NCBI GenBank assembly: GCA_902482035.1
Contig: CABSYW010000014.1
Location: forward strand, 1-60,216
Source: an uncultured Collinsella sp.
GTDB lineage: Bacteria; Actinomycetota; Coriobacteriia; Coriobacteriales; Coriobacteriaceae
DNA: 60,216 nt
Direction of reading: 5' to 3'
Below the pieces are notes generated by a model, which was given only the letters and a program-made list of their open reading frames with translations, did no database searches and had not been told where the DNA came from. Of this stretch, positions 53,097 to 60,216 are shown one piece after another. The position numbers and the translations under genes are program-made. Within the stretch, counting starts at the first letter, position 1, and each line of letters starts with the position of its first letter.

Positions 53097-53276
53097 TTAC
53101 TCGGTAACGATAACCTCGCGGTCCTTGTAGAAACCGCAGCTGGGGCACACGTGGTGCGGAAGCTTAACAGCGCCGCAACGGGGGCACGTGGACTGAGCCG
53201 CAGCCGAGATCTTCATGTTGGCGGAACGACGGGTGTGAGTGCGGATACGACCCTGCTTTTGTTTAGGTACGGGCAT
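53097..53276 (-). CDS. rpmF: 50S ribosomal protein L32
   Basis: Translation of 53276 down to 53097 gives 59 residues: MPVPKQKQGRIRTHTRRSAN, with two CxxC pairs (CPRC and CPSC) forming a zinc ribbon and an end in REVIVTE. Both the length and the RTHTRRSAN motif are typical of L32. AAGGAAGG precedes ATG 53276. It lies between the DUF177 gene and plsX, the conserved order. Confidence 0.95.
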   Translation of the reverse strand: MPVPKQKQGRIRTHTRRSANMKISAAAQSTCPRCGAVKLPHHVCPSCGFYKDREVIVTE

Positions 53277-53340
53277 AGTGACCTTCCTTATGAACTATCC
53301 AGTGTGGCGATTACGCGCAAGTAGCGATACTACCACAGTT

Positions 53341-53895
53341 TTACTCATCGAGCTTGAGATTCTTCAATGCTGCAAATGGATTTTCCGTGGCTTCGGCCCA
53401 TTCTGCCTCTGCCTGGGCGGCGCAATCGCATTGCTCGACGTTGAGATTGCAACCGCAAGTGGGGCACAGACCGCGACAATCGGGCTTGCAAAGCACCACA
53501 AACGGCGTGTCCATAACGACCGCGTCATTGATGGGCTCGCCCAGATCGACGATGCGGTCCTCACCCAGGAGCTCGTAGCCATCCTCGTAGGCCTCGGGAT
53601 CCTCGGGCTCTTCAAAGAGGTAGAACTCCTCGATCTCGCCGGCGATATCAAACGAGGCGGGCTCCAAGCAACGGTCGCACTCGCCGGTGGCGTGCGCACG
53701 GACCATGCCCGTGAGCAAGACACCGGTACCGGCATTGGTAAAGACAACGTCGTAGTCGATGCCGTCCTGTAGCTGGTACTCCTTCTCGCCCACCGTGTAG
53801 GTGGCGACATCGACCTTACCGGTCAGCGGATACGAATCTCCAGGAAACTCGAGCTGCTCGGAAAGATCGACGGTAACGCTCGGGAACTCAGCCAT
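53341..53895 (-). CDS. DUF177/YceD family protein
   Basis: 184 residues, the gene normally found before rpmF, implicated in 23S rRNA maturation in plants and bacteria. Visible cysteines: GECDRCLEP (about 73-80) and CKPDCRGLCPTCGCNLN near the C-terminus, a probable zinc site. ATG 53895 overlaps the preceding stop by one base (TAATG). Confidence 0.88.
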   Translation of the reverse strand: MAEFPSVTVDLSEQLEFPGDSYPLTGKVDVATYTVGEKEYQLQDGIDYDVVFTNAGTGVLLTGMVRAHATGECDRCLEPASFDIAGEIEEFYLFEEPEDPEAYEDGYELLGEDRIVDLGEPINDAVVMDTPFVVLCKPDCRGLCPTCGCNLNVEQCDCAAQAEAEWAEATENPFAALKNLKLDE

Positions 53896-54392
53896 TACCA
53901 CTGACCATTCTGTTGGGCGGCACCCTCGTTGAGCTGCTGACGGCAACGGGTAACGGTGCCGGTCAGGCTCTTGAGGTTCTCCTCCAGGTGCGTAAAGACC
54001 TGCTCTGCGTAGTCCTCGGCAGCATAACGCGTCTCGCGCTCGTACTGCTGGGCACGATCGCGGATGTCGTCGGCCTGCTGCTGCGCAAGTCGGACGATCT
54101 CCTGCTCACCGGCAATGGTGAGGGCCTGCTGCTGAGCGTCGGCGATGATGGAATCGGCCTGAGCGGCGGCGGAAGCCATAAGCTCCTCGCGCTCCTTAAG
54201 GATACGGCGGGACTTCTGCCATTCCTCGGGATAGCTCATGCGGATCTCGTCGAGGATATTGAAGAACACGTCGGCGTCGATGACCTTGAACTGAGCGTTC
54301 TTGCCGAAAGGCGGCTTGGCTTCCTCGATCAGCCCTTCGAGCTCATCGACCAAGCTGACGATCCTATCGCCAGGAAAATTCTCGCCCGGCAT
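53895..54392 (-). CDS. coiled-coil DivIVA/ATP-synthase-B-like protein
   Basis: 165 residues, largely helical. A globular start (FPGDRIVSLVDELEGLI, VIDADVFFNILDEIRMSYP) is followed by a charged Ala/Gln-rich coiled coil (QADSIIADAQQQALTIAGEQ onward). Similar proteins sit between coaD and DUF177 in Actinobacteria and resemble DivIVA-type cell-growth factors. Function not established here. AAAGGAG precedes ATG 54392. Confidence 0.7.
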   Translation of the reverse strand: MPGENFPGDRIVSLVDELEGLIEEAKPPFGKNAQFKVIDADVFFNILDEIRMSYPEEWQKSRRILKEREELMASAAAQADSIIADAQQQALTIAGEQEIVRLAQQQADDIRDRAQQYERETRYAAEDYAEQVFTHLEENLKSLTGTVTRCRQQLNEGAAQQNGQW

Positions 54393-54460
54393 CCGGTCTC
54401 CTTTCATAGGTAACATATCATCGTGCTAGTTTACCACATGCCACCAGGCAATAAAAAACG

Positions 54461-54958
54461 TCACGAAAAGCGATGTCTGAGCGCTTCGACCACGTTGGGC
54501 GGCACAAACGTCGATACATCGCTGCCGAGCGAGGCGATCTGGCGAACGACCGAGCTCGAGATGTAACCGTACTGCGGAGCACTCATGACAAAGATGGACT
54601 CCAGCTCGCTATCCAAGCGATAATTGAGGTCGGCCTGCTGCAGCTCATACTCAAAGTCGGTCATGGCGCGCAGGCCCTTGACCACGGCCCCCGCCCCCTG
54701 CTCACGAGCGAAGTCGACCAAGAGGCCGGTAAAGGGCAGGACTTCGACGCCGTCGATATTACCGAGCGCCTCGCGGGCCAGCGCCACGCGCTCATCGAGC
54801 ATAAACGTGGTGCCCACACCGTTTTTACCCTGCGACTCTGCAACAGCGACGATCACACTGGGAAAGATGCGGCGGGCGCGGCGGATCACATCGATATGGC
54901 CAAACGTGATGGGATCGAAGGTGCCCGGGACGATCACGCGGTTGATGGTGTCATTCAT
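54461..54958 (-). CDS. coaD: phosphopantetheine adenylyltransferase
   Basis: Penultimate step of coenzyme A synthesis. 165 aa with VPGTFDPITFGHIDVIRRA (TFGH nucleotide-binding), VKGLRAMTDFEYELQQA, and YGYISSSVVRQIASLGSDVS. Its start overlaps the rsmD stop by 8 bases. coaD supplies CoA, the donor of the ACP prosthetic group encoded nearby. Confidence 0.96.
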   Translation of the reverse strand: MNDTINRVIVPGTFDPITFGHIDVIRRARRIFPSVIVAVAESQGKNGVGTTFMLDERVALAREALGNIDGVEVLPFTGLLVDFAREQGAGAVVKGLRAMTDFEYELQQADLNYRLDSELESIFVMSAPQYGYISSSVVRQIASLGSDVSTFVPPNVVEALRHRFS

Positions 54959-55607
54959 GGGCGTCCTCCTGAAACGTCGTGGCATCGTTGTTATCGGCAT
55001 CGGTGACGGCACTATCGTCCTCACCGTCGTCATCGCCGACCCAACGAAGCAGGTCGACCGAGGTAATGCCGTAGCGCTTCTCACGTACAGCCTCAAAGCC
55101 TGCCGGATGCGCGCCCGCATCGGCGGAGGCATGCTCAAACAGGGCATAAGCGCCAGGCGCAAGCAGACCCTGCTGAGCCAGGTTCTGCAGCATTTCCTCG
55201 ACCGGCTCGGCACCAAAAGCATAGGGCGGGTCGAGCAGGACCAAATCAAAGGGGCCGCCCGGTACACGACCGCGCGAGGCACTTGCCAGCATGTCGCCCG
55301 TGACCACACGCCAACGCGCACGGTCACAGCAGAGCGACTCGATATTCTTGGTAATGAGCCGCGCGGCGTTGCGATCGATCTCAAACGTCGTGAGCGAGCG
55401 GGCCCCACGAGAGAGCATCTCTAACCCTAAGGCACCGGAGCCGCCAAAGGCGTCCAGCACACGAACCTCGTCCAAATCGAAATCGAATGCCGACATGACC
55501 ATAGATGCGCACGCCTCGCGCACGCGATCAGTCGTGGGGCGGGTGACATCGCGACCACGGGGCTCCTCGATCTTACGACCGCGCCATTCGCCGCCGATGA
55601 TTCTCAT
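54951..55607 (-). CDS. rsmD: 16S rRNA (guanine-N2)-methyltransferase RsmD
   Basis: 218 aa: IIGGEWRGRKIEEPRG, RPTTDRVREA, SAM loop VLDAFGGSGALGLEMLSRGA, and catalytic LVLLDPPYAF. The C-terminal 30 residues are an unusually acidic tail. ATG 55607 overlaps the recG stop (ATGA). rsmD-coaD is a conserved pair. Confidence 0.94.
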   Translation of the reverse strand: MRIIGGEWRGRKIEEPRGRDVTRPTTDRVREACASMVMSAFDFDLDEVRVLDAFGGSGALGLEMLSRGARSLTTFEIDRNAARLITKNIESLCCDRARWRVVTGDMLASASRGRVPGGPFDLVLLDPPYAFGAEPVEEMLQNLAQQGLLAPGAYALFEHASADAGAHPAGFEAVREKRYGITSVDLLRWVGDDDGEDDSAVTDADNNDATTFQEDAHE

Positions 55608-57781
55608 CCTCCGCTGACCTCCTTAAAGATATGTCGATAACGCATGGCGACCGCCTCGCGCAAGGGACGCGTCGCCACAGAGTCAAGGTTGCAAGCATAC
55701 CGCAAGAGCTCGACCGCGTCCAAATGGGCCCATTCGATAAGGTCCTCATCGGCATCCAGGTCCACAAAGCGCAAGGTCACGCCACCGTGCTGACGGTACC
55801 CCAGGATTTCGCCCTCGTGACGCAGACGCAGGTCCATCTGGGCAAGCGTAAAACCATCCGAGGTCTTTTCGAGCGACTGGAGACGGTCTTGTGCCGCCGA
55901 GGCGCCGCCATTGCCCTTGGAGTGCGTCATGACCAGGCACGTGCCCGACACGCTGCCGCGGCCCACGCGACCGCGTAGCTGATGCAGCGCCGCCAAGCCA
56001 AACCGCTCACCGTTCTCGATGGCCATGACGGTGGCGTTGGGCACGTCGACGCCCACCTCGACCACCGTAGTCGAGACGAGCACGTCAATCTCGCCACGCT
56101 TGAAGGCGTCGATCACGCGATCCTTCTCCCCCGCTGGCATACGGCCGTGAAGGCGCTCGATGGCAAGACCCGGCAACGCCAGACGCAGGCGATCGAGCTC
56201 GGTCGCCGTATCGTGCAGCGGCACAGGCACGGTCACGCGGCCCTCGTCGTCGCGGGCGATACCGGGCACGTCTTCAAGCTCATCGGCCGAGTCACTCGGC
56301 TCCACGAGCGGGCAAATCACGTAGGCCTGCTGACCCTTTTCATGCGCCTCGCGGATGGCGCCATAGGCGAGGTCGCGGCTCGACTCGGTGAGCACGCGTG
56401 TCGTCACGCCAGCGCCAGGGACGGGCCGATGGCGGATGATACTCGTGTCCAGATCGCCGTAGACCGAAAGCGCCAGCGTACGCGGGATCGGTGTCGCCGT
56501 CATAACGAGCAGGTCCGCACCGGGGCCCTTCGCACGTAGGGCGTTGCGTTGGCCAACGCCAAACCGGTGCTGCTCGTCGATGACGACAAGCGACAGATGA
56601 TTGAACGCAACGTTATCCGAAAGCACCGCGTGGGTTCCAAAGAGGACGTCGAGCTCGCCCGATTCAAGCTGGGCATGGATCTGCTCGCGCTCTGAGGCCG
56701 GCGTGGCACCCGTCAGAAGCGCCCAGGACATGCCCGCCTGCGAGAGCAGAGGGCCGGTCTTATCGGCATATTGGCGCGCCAACACGCCCGTGGGCGCCAT
56801 AACGCAGGCCTGCGTACCGCTATCGGAAGCCACAGCCAGAGCGCAGGCGGCAACGGCGGTCTTACCGGTACCGACATCGCCCAGCAGCAGGCGGTTCATC
56901 ACGCGCCCACCATCGCACATATCGCGCAGGATATCTTGGAACGCGGTCTCCTGCTCGTCGCTCAGCGAAAACGGCAGGGCTTGCTTAAGCGCGGCCAGGT
57001 GCTCGCCCGCGGTGTGGGCATAGGGAACCACATCGACCAGGCCGCCGACGTTGCGCAGGCGCAGCGCCAGCTGCAGGTAGAGGCACTCCTCGTAGGCAAG
57101 CCGTGCGCGCGCGATATCGCGCTCTGCCATACTCGATGGAAAGTGGATCGAACGCAACGCGCGGGCATTGCTCATGAGCTTCCGCTTTGCGCGCAGCGGC
57201 GCGGGAATCGGATCGAACGGATTGCCGACGACCTCGAGCGCGCCGCTTACGATGCGGCGCATCCATGCCTGGCTCACGCCGTCACTTACGTAGTGGACCG
57301 GCAAAATGGTACCCGCGGCACGACCGTCCTCAAGCTTTTCAAAATGCGGCGAGGCCATCTGCTTAAAGCCGTAGGCAAACTCGACCTTGCCCATCACGGC
57401 CAGGCGGTCGCCCTGCTTAAGCTGCTGGGCAATCCAGGGCTGGCGGAAAAAGGCGACCTGAAGCACACCCGTCTCGTCAACGAGTGAGACTTCGGTAACC
57501 TGCATGCGCGGACGCGGCTGCTTTTGGACGATACGGTCGACCGTGGCGACAATCGTGCAAACGGTGCCGATGGGCGCCATCTCGATGGACCACGAGCGGG
57601 TAAAGTCGAGGTATCGATGAGGGATATGGAGAAGGAGGTCCCCCACCGTCCGAATTCCCAGACGGCGAAGGGCCTCCTCACGTTTACCCGAAACATATTT
57701 GAGTCGCGCGATATCCTCGTCGAGCGCATTGCTCTGGGCAAAGCGCTCCGAGACGCGCGGCACGGAGCACAGCTCGGACAT
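55604..57781 (-). CDS. recG: ATP-dependent DNA helicase RecG
   Basis: Remodels stalled forks and recombination intermediates. 725 aa: N-terminal wedge/OB domain (GIRTVGDLLLHIPHRYLDF, then QVTEVSLVDETGVLQVAFF), Walker A LLLGDVGTGKTAVA, Walker B VVIDEQHRFGVGQR, TATPIPRTLALSVYGD, and QLRGRVGRGSVSGTCLV (motif VI). The start lies 10 bases after fakA, before rsmD with ATGA overlap. Confidence 0.96.
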   Translation of the reverse strand: MSELCSVPRVSERFAQSNALDEDIARLKYVSGKREEALRRLGIRTVGDLLLHIPHRYLDFTRSWSIEMAPIGTVCTIVATVDRIVQKQPRPRMQVTEVSLVDETGVLQVAFFRQPWIAQQLKQGDRLAVMGKVEFAYGFKQMASPHFEKLEDGRAAGTILPVHYVSDGVSQAWMRRIVSGALEVVGNPFDPIPAPLRAKRKLMSNARALRSIHFPSSMAERDIARARLAYEECLYLQLALRLRNVGGLVDVVPYAHTAGEHLAALKQALPFSLSDEQETAFQDILRDMCDGGRVMNRLLLGDVGTGKTAVAACALAVASDSGTQACVMAPTGVLARQYADKTGPLLSQAGMSWALLTGATPASEREQIHAQLESGELDVLFGTHAVLSDNVAFNHLSLVVIDEQHRFGVGQRNALRAKGPGADLLVMTATPIPRTLALSVYGDLDTSIIRHRPVPGAGVTTRVLTESSRDLAYGAIREAHEKGQQAYVICPLVEPSDSADELEDVPGIARDDEGRVTVPVPLHDTATELDRLRLALPGLAIERLHGRMPAGEKDRVIDAFKRGEIDVLVSTTVVEVGVDVPNATVMAIENGERFGLAALHQLRGRVGRGSVSGTCLVMTHSKGNGGASAAQDRLQSLEKTSDGFTLAQMDLRLRHEGEILGYRQHGGVTLRFVDLDADEDLIEWAHLDAVELLRYACNLDSVATRPLREAVAMRYRHIFKEVSGG

Positions 57782-57791
57782 GGGCAGTTGC

Positions 57792-59453
57792 CTACTCGAT
57801 CGAGAAGATCACGGGATAGAGCGGCTGCTCGCCACGATGGGCGTCGACCTCCAGATCGGGCTGAGCCTCCTCAATGGCGTCGACGATCTCCTGGAAGGCC
57901 TCATCGGACAGTTCCTCGCCGGCCAGAATCGTCAGCGCGTCGCCCTCCTCTTCCTCCTGCATACGGTTGATGCAATCGAGCGTGACCTGCTTCACGTCAG
58001 AGCCGACCACATCGATGGAGCCGGCAATGATGCCCATGACGTCACCGGAGTGAATCGGCGAGCCGTCGGAGGCACTGGAGTCGCGCACGGCGCGGGTGAC
58101 CTCGCCATCGCGGACCTCGCTGATGGCGTCGACCATAGCGGCAACAGCATCCTCGAGCTCGGAATCGGGCAGGACCGCGAACAGCGCAGAGAAGGCCTGC
58201 GGGACGGTCTTGGTGGGAACGACGGCGACCTTCTTGTCGGTGCAGGCTGAGGCAGCAGCCTCAGCGGCCATGCGGATGTTGCCGTTGTTGGGCAAGATGA
58301 TGACCGAGGTCGCGTTGACCTGGTCCACCGCGCCCAGCAGGTCGGCGGTCGAGGGGTTCATGGTCTGACCACCCGACACGATCACGTCGACGCCGAGGGA
58401 CTTGAGGATGTCGGCCTCGCCGGAACCGGCGGCAACGGCGACAAAGCCCAGCGCCTTGGCGGGCTCGGAGGCCTTTTCCTGGTCCTCGTGAATCTTGGCG
58501 GTACGGTCGTGGGCCTCCATCTCCATGTTGTGGATAAAGACCTCATAGATCTGACCGAGCTGCAGCATGTGCTCGAGCACCAGGTTGGGGGTGTTGGAGT
58601 GCACATGGATCTTGTAGTCGGGATAGGCGCCCACGAGTAGCTCGCAGTCGCCCATGGAACCCAGGAACTTAAGGCACTCGTCCTCGTCAAACGGGGCGTC
58701 GGCCTTAAACAGGAACTCGTTGCAGTAGCGGAACTCCGAGCCCTCCCAATCGTCGTTGGCCTCGATCTCAACGCGACCAAGGGCCGCGTCGCGGGCAGAG
58801 CCAGCGGAATCAAACGTGGCGGAGAAATCCTCGACAACGGTGCTGCGGCCAAGCGCGGCGGCAACAAAGTTCTCAAGGAAAATAGCAAAGCCGAAGGCGC
58901 CGGAGTCAACCACGCCGTTCTCCTTGAGGACGGGCAGCAGGTCGGGCGTGCGAGCAACGGACTGATATGCCTCGACGACGATGGCGTCGAGCGCGTCCTC
59001 GGCCGAGAACTTCTTCTTCTCGCACTCGTCGGCCTTGGTCGAGACATCGCGCAGCACCGTGAGAATCGTGCCCTCGATGGGCTTGCGGACGGCCTGGAAG
59101 GCGACCTTGACGGCACGACGGAACGCAAAGGCGATGTTGGCGGACGTGATGGGCTCATCGGCAGAGACGAGACCCTCGGCCACGCCGCGCAGGATCTGCG
59201 AGGTGATGACACCGGAGTTGCCGCGGGCACCCATCAGGGAGCCGTGAGTGATGGCGGCGGCGATGGCTTCCATGTCGGCGTCGGCAGGAAGGGCGGAGAG
59301 CTCCTTGGTCACCGAAGCGAGCGTGAGCGACATGTTGGTACCGGTGTCGCCGTCGGGTACGGGGAAGACGTTGAGCTTGTTGATCTCCTCGGCCTTGTCG
59401 GAAACAGCAGCCGCAGCGATCGGAAAACAGGTGCGAATGGTCTTTGCAATCAT
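57792..59453 (-). CDS. fakA: DAK2-domain fatty acid kinase FakA-like protein
   Basis: Predicted to phosphorylate fatty acids held by a FakB (DegV) protein, feeding acyl-phosphate into the PlsX route. 553 aa: N-terminal DAK2 domain with LNVFPVPDGDTGTNMSLTL and GARGNSGVITSQIL, a middle domain, and a C-terminal DegV-like domain (FVAVAAGSGEADILKSL, VSGGQTMNPSTADLL). It follows an Asp23 gene, a conserved pairing. No fakB is visible here. Confidence 0.9.
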   Translation of the reverse strand: MIAKTIRTCFPIAAAAVSDKAEEINKLNVFPVPDGDTGTNMSLTLASVTKELSALPADADMEAIAAAITHGSLMGARGNSGVITSQILRGVAEGLVSADEPITSANIAFAFRRAVKVAFQAVRKPIEGTILTVLRDVSTKADECEKKKFSAEDALDAIVVEAYQSVARTPDLLPVLKENGVVDSGAFGFAIFLENFVAAALGRSTVVEDFSATFDSAGSARDAALGRVEIEANDDWEGSEFRYCNEFLFKADAPFDEDECLKFLGSMGDCELLVGAYPDYKIHVHSNTPNLVLEHMLQLGQIYEVFIHNMEMEAHDRTAKIHEDQEKASEPAKALGFVAVAAGSGEADILKSLGVDVIVSGGQTMNPSTADLLGAVDQVNATSVIILPNNGNIRMAAEAAASACTDKKVAVVPTKTVPQAFSALFAVLPDSELEDAVAAMVDAISEVRDGEVTRAVRDSSASDGSPIHSGDVMGIIAGSIDVVGSDVKQVTLDCINRMQEEEEGDALTILAGEELSDEAFQEIVDAIEEAQPDLEVDAHRGEQPLYPVIFSIE

Positions 59454-59480
59454 GGGTATTTGAATCTCCGTTTTCGGATG

Positions 59481-59837
59481 CTAGTTCAGACGGCTCTTGA
59501 GCGCGTCGATATGGATGCCGATCTTAAGGCTGGCGGGATCGATCTGGGCGATCTCCTGCAAAGTGAAGGCAACGGAGCTCGAAAGATTGTGGCAAACGGA
59601 CTTCATGTTGACGCCGTTCTCGAGCACGACGTGAAGATCGACCGTAAGGCCGTTCTCGTCGGCGGAGACAAGCACGCCCTTGCGGAGGCGCTGACCGGCA
59701 AGCAGGCGCACGCTCTCGGCGCCCTGGAGCTGCTCAGCCATACCGACAACGCCATAGCACGTCATCGCTGCGTAACCGGCAATATCGGCAATAACGTCGT
59801 TCGAGACGCTCAGGCTGCCGTTAATGGTCTCAGACAC
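59481..59837 (-). CDS. Asp23/Gls24 family protein (fakA-linked)
   Basis: 118 residues with the family fold: GSLSVSNDVIADIAGYAAMT, then LLAGQRLRKGVLVSADENGL and VDLHVVLENGVNMKSV. The start is GTG 59837 with AAGGAG 6 bases upstream; an ATG 33 bases earlier is less likely. The Asp23-fakA pair is widespread in Gram-positives. Confidence 0.86.
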   Translation of the reverse strand: MSETINGSLSVSNDVIADIAGYAAMTCYGVVGMAEQLQGAESVRLLAGQRLRKGVLVSADENGLTVDLHVVLENGVNMKSVCHNLSSSVAFTLQEIAQIDPASLKIGIHIDALKSRLN

Positions 59838-59994
59838 AAGAATCTCCTTATCTGGTGCTCGCGGCACCATCTCGTGGGAGCAATCATTGTAATATTCTAC
59901 AACGACCGCGCCGTGTTGAGGTGGCGGGCCTCCGGATTACATCCTCGACACGAAATGTTGATATGGTAACGTTCGCGAACGGCGATCGCGACAT

Positions 59995-60025
59995 GAAAAA
60001 ACCCGCCGCATAAGCGACGGGTTTT
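59995..60025 (-). terminator. terminator after the tRNA-Asn pair
   Basis: AAAACCCGCCGC (59998-60009) pairs with GCGACGGGTTTT (60014-60025) with one mismatch; TTTTTTC follows on the minus strand. Confidence 0.85.
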
Positions 60026-60031
60026 ACAACC

Positions 60032-60106
60032 TGGCTCCCCGGGTAGGACTCGAACCTACAACAGCGCGGTTAACAGCCGCGTGCTCTACCATTGAGCTAC
60101 CGAGGA
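60032..60106 (-). tRNA. tRNA-Asn(GTT), copy 1
   Basis: Complete 75-base tRNA on the minus strand with TCCTCGG acceptor, anticodon stem CGCGG/CCGCG around CTGTTAA (anticodon GTT), T loop GTTCGAGTCC and encoded CCA. Identical to the next copy. Confidence 0.96.
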
Positions 60107-60139
60107 ATTTAAAGCCCAACGGAAAGGGCTGGAAAATTC

Positions 60140-60214
60140 TGGCTCCCCGGGTAGGACTCGAACCTACAACAGCGCGGTTAACAGCCGCGTGCTCTACCAT
60201 TGAGCTACCGAGGA
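60140..60214 (-). tRNA. tRNA-Asn(GTT), copy 2
   Basis: Second complete 75-base tRNA-Asn, identical to the first and 33 bases upstream of it on the minus strand. The pair probably shares a transcript ending at the 59995-60025 terminator. Confidence 0.96.
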
Positions 60215-60216
60215 AT

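Overview
The window is about 60 kb of GC-rich bacterial chromosome, almost all of it housekeeping and nearly all transcribed from the minus strand. The gene order (two tRNA-Asn, asp23, fakA, recG, rsmD, coaD, DUF177, rpmF, plsX, acpP, rnc, smc, ftsY, ffh) is the classic Gram-positive arrangement. The high GC, the ileS T-box, a SigB/SigF-type sigma factor, the fructose PTS cluster and a DUF134-NifX fusion together suggest Coriobacteriia, most likely Collinsella or a close relative. The genus is an inference from style and gene content, not a database match. I see no phage, insertion sequence or CRISPR array.

Layout. 1-1576: a partial tRNA-Glu and the CCA-adding enzyme. 1714-9727: a fructose/PTS island (two paralogous PfkB-type 1-phosphofructokinases, Enzyme I, HPr, fused fructose EIIBCA) with a divergent RpiR-family regulator; the 550-bp gap between ptsH and the EII gene holds two long inverted repeats. 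9746-16130: recN, nadK, tlyA, xseB, nusB, asp23, efp and an M24 aminopeptidase. 16263-22939: alaS, ruvX, mltG, yqeG, aroK and a 3-dehydroquinate-synthase-like protein that has lost its metal ligands. 23092-26248: an AI-2E-type permease, a SigB-like sigma factor, an RsbW-like partner and a DUF948 membrane protein. 26344-32509: rarA, a dNTPase, an orphan prepilin peptidase, a membrane glycosyltransferase, rluD-like and lspA. 32745-35934: ileS under a transcriptional T-box with an AUC (Ile) specifier. 36036-43896: a glycerol-dehydrogenase-like gene, DUF523, ftsH, a cobalamin adenosyltransferase remnant, a MATE pump, a TrmH-type methyltransferase, folA and thyA. 44063-44827: the DUF134-NifX regulator with twin operators. 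44944-60214: the SRP/SMC/RNase III/fatty-acid/ribosome cluster and two identical tRNA-Asn genes.

How it fits together. The PTS genes form one route: EI and HPr pass phosphate to the fructose permease, whose fructose-1-phosphate is phosphorylated by FruK, probably under control of the RpiR protein. The 44.9-60 kb block joins protein targeting (ffh, ftsY), chromosome condensation (smc), phospholipid and fatty-acid entry (plsX, acpP, fakA) and RNA maturation. Many start codons overlap the preceding stop (ATGA or TAATG), indicating translational coupling.

Most worth a second look: the AroB-like pseudoenzyme downstream of aroK; the DUF134-NifX gene with an internal Shine-Dalgarno and two palindromic operators 53 bp apart; the 42-bp-arm palindrome between ptsH and the fructose EII gene; and the internally deleted cobalamin adenosyltransferase gene, a relic that ordinary ORF calling would miss.
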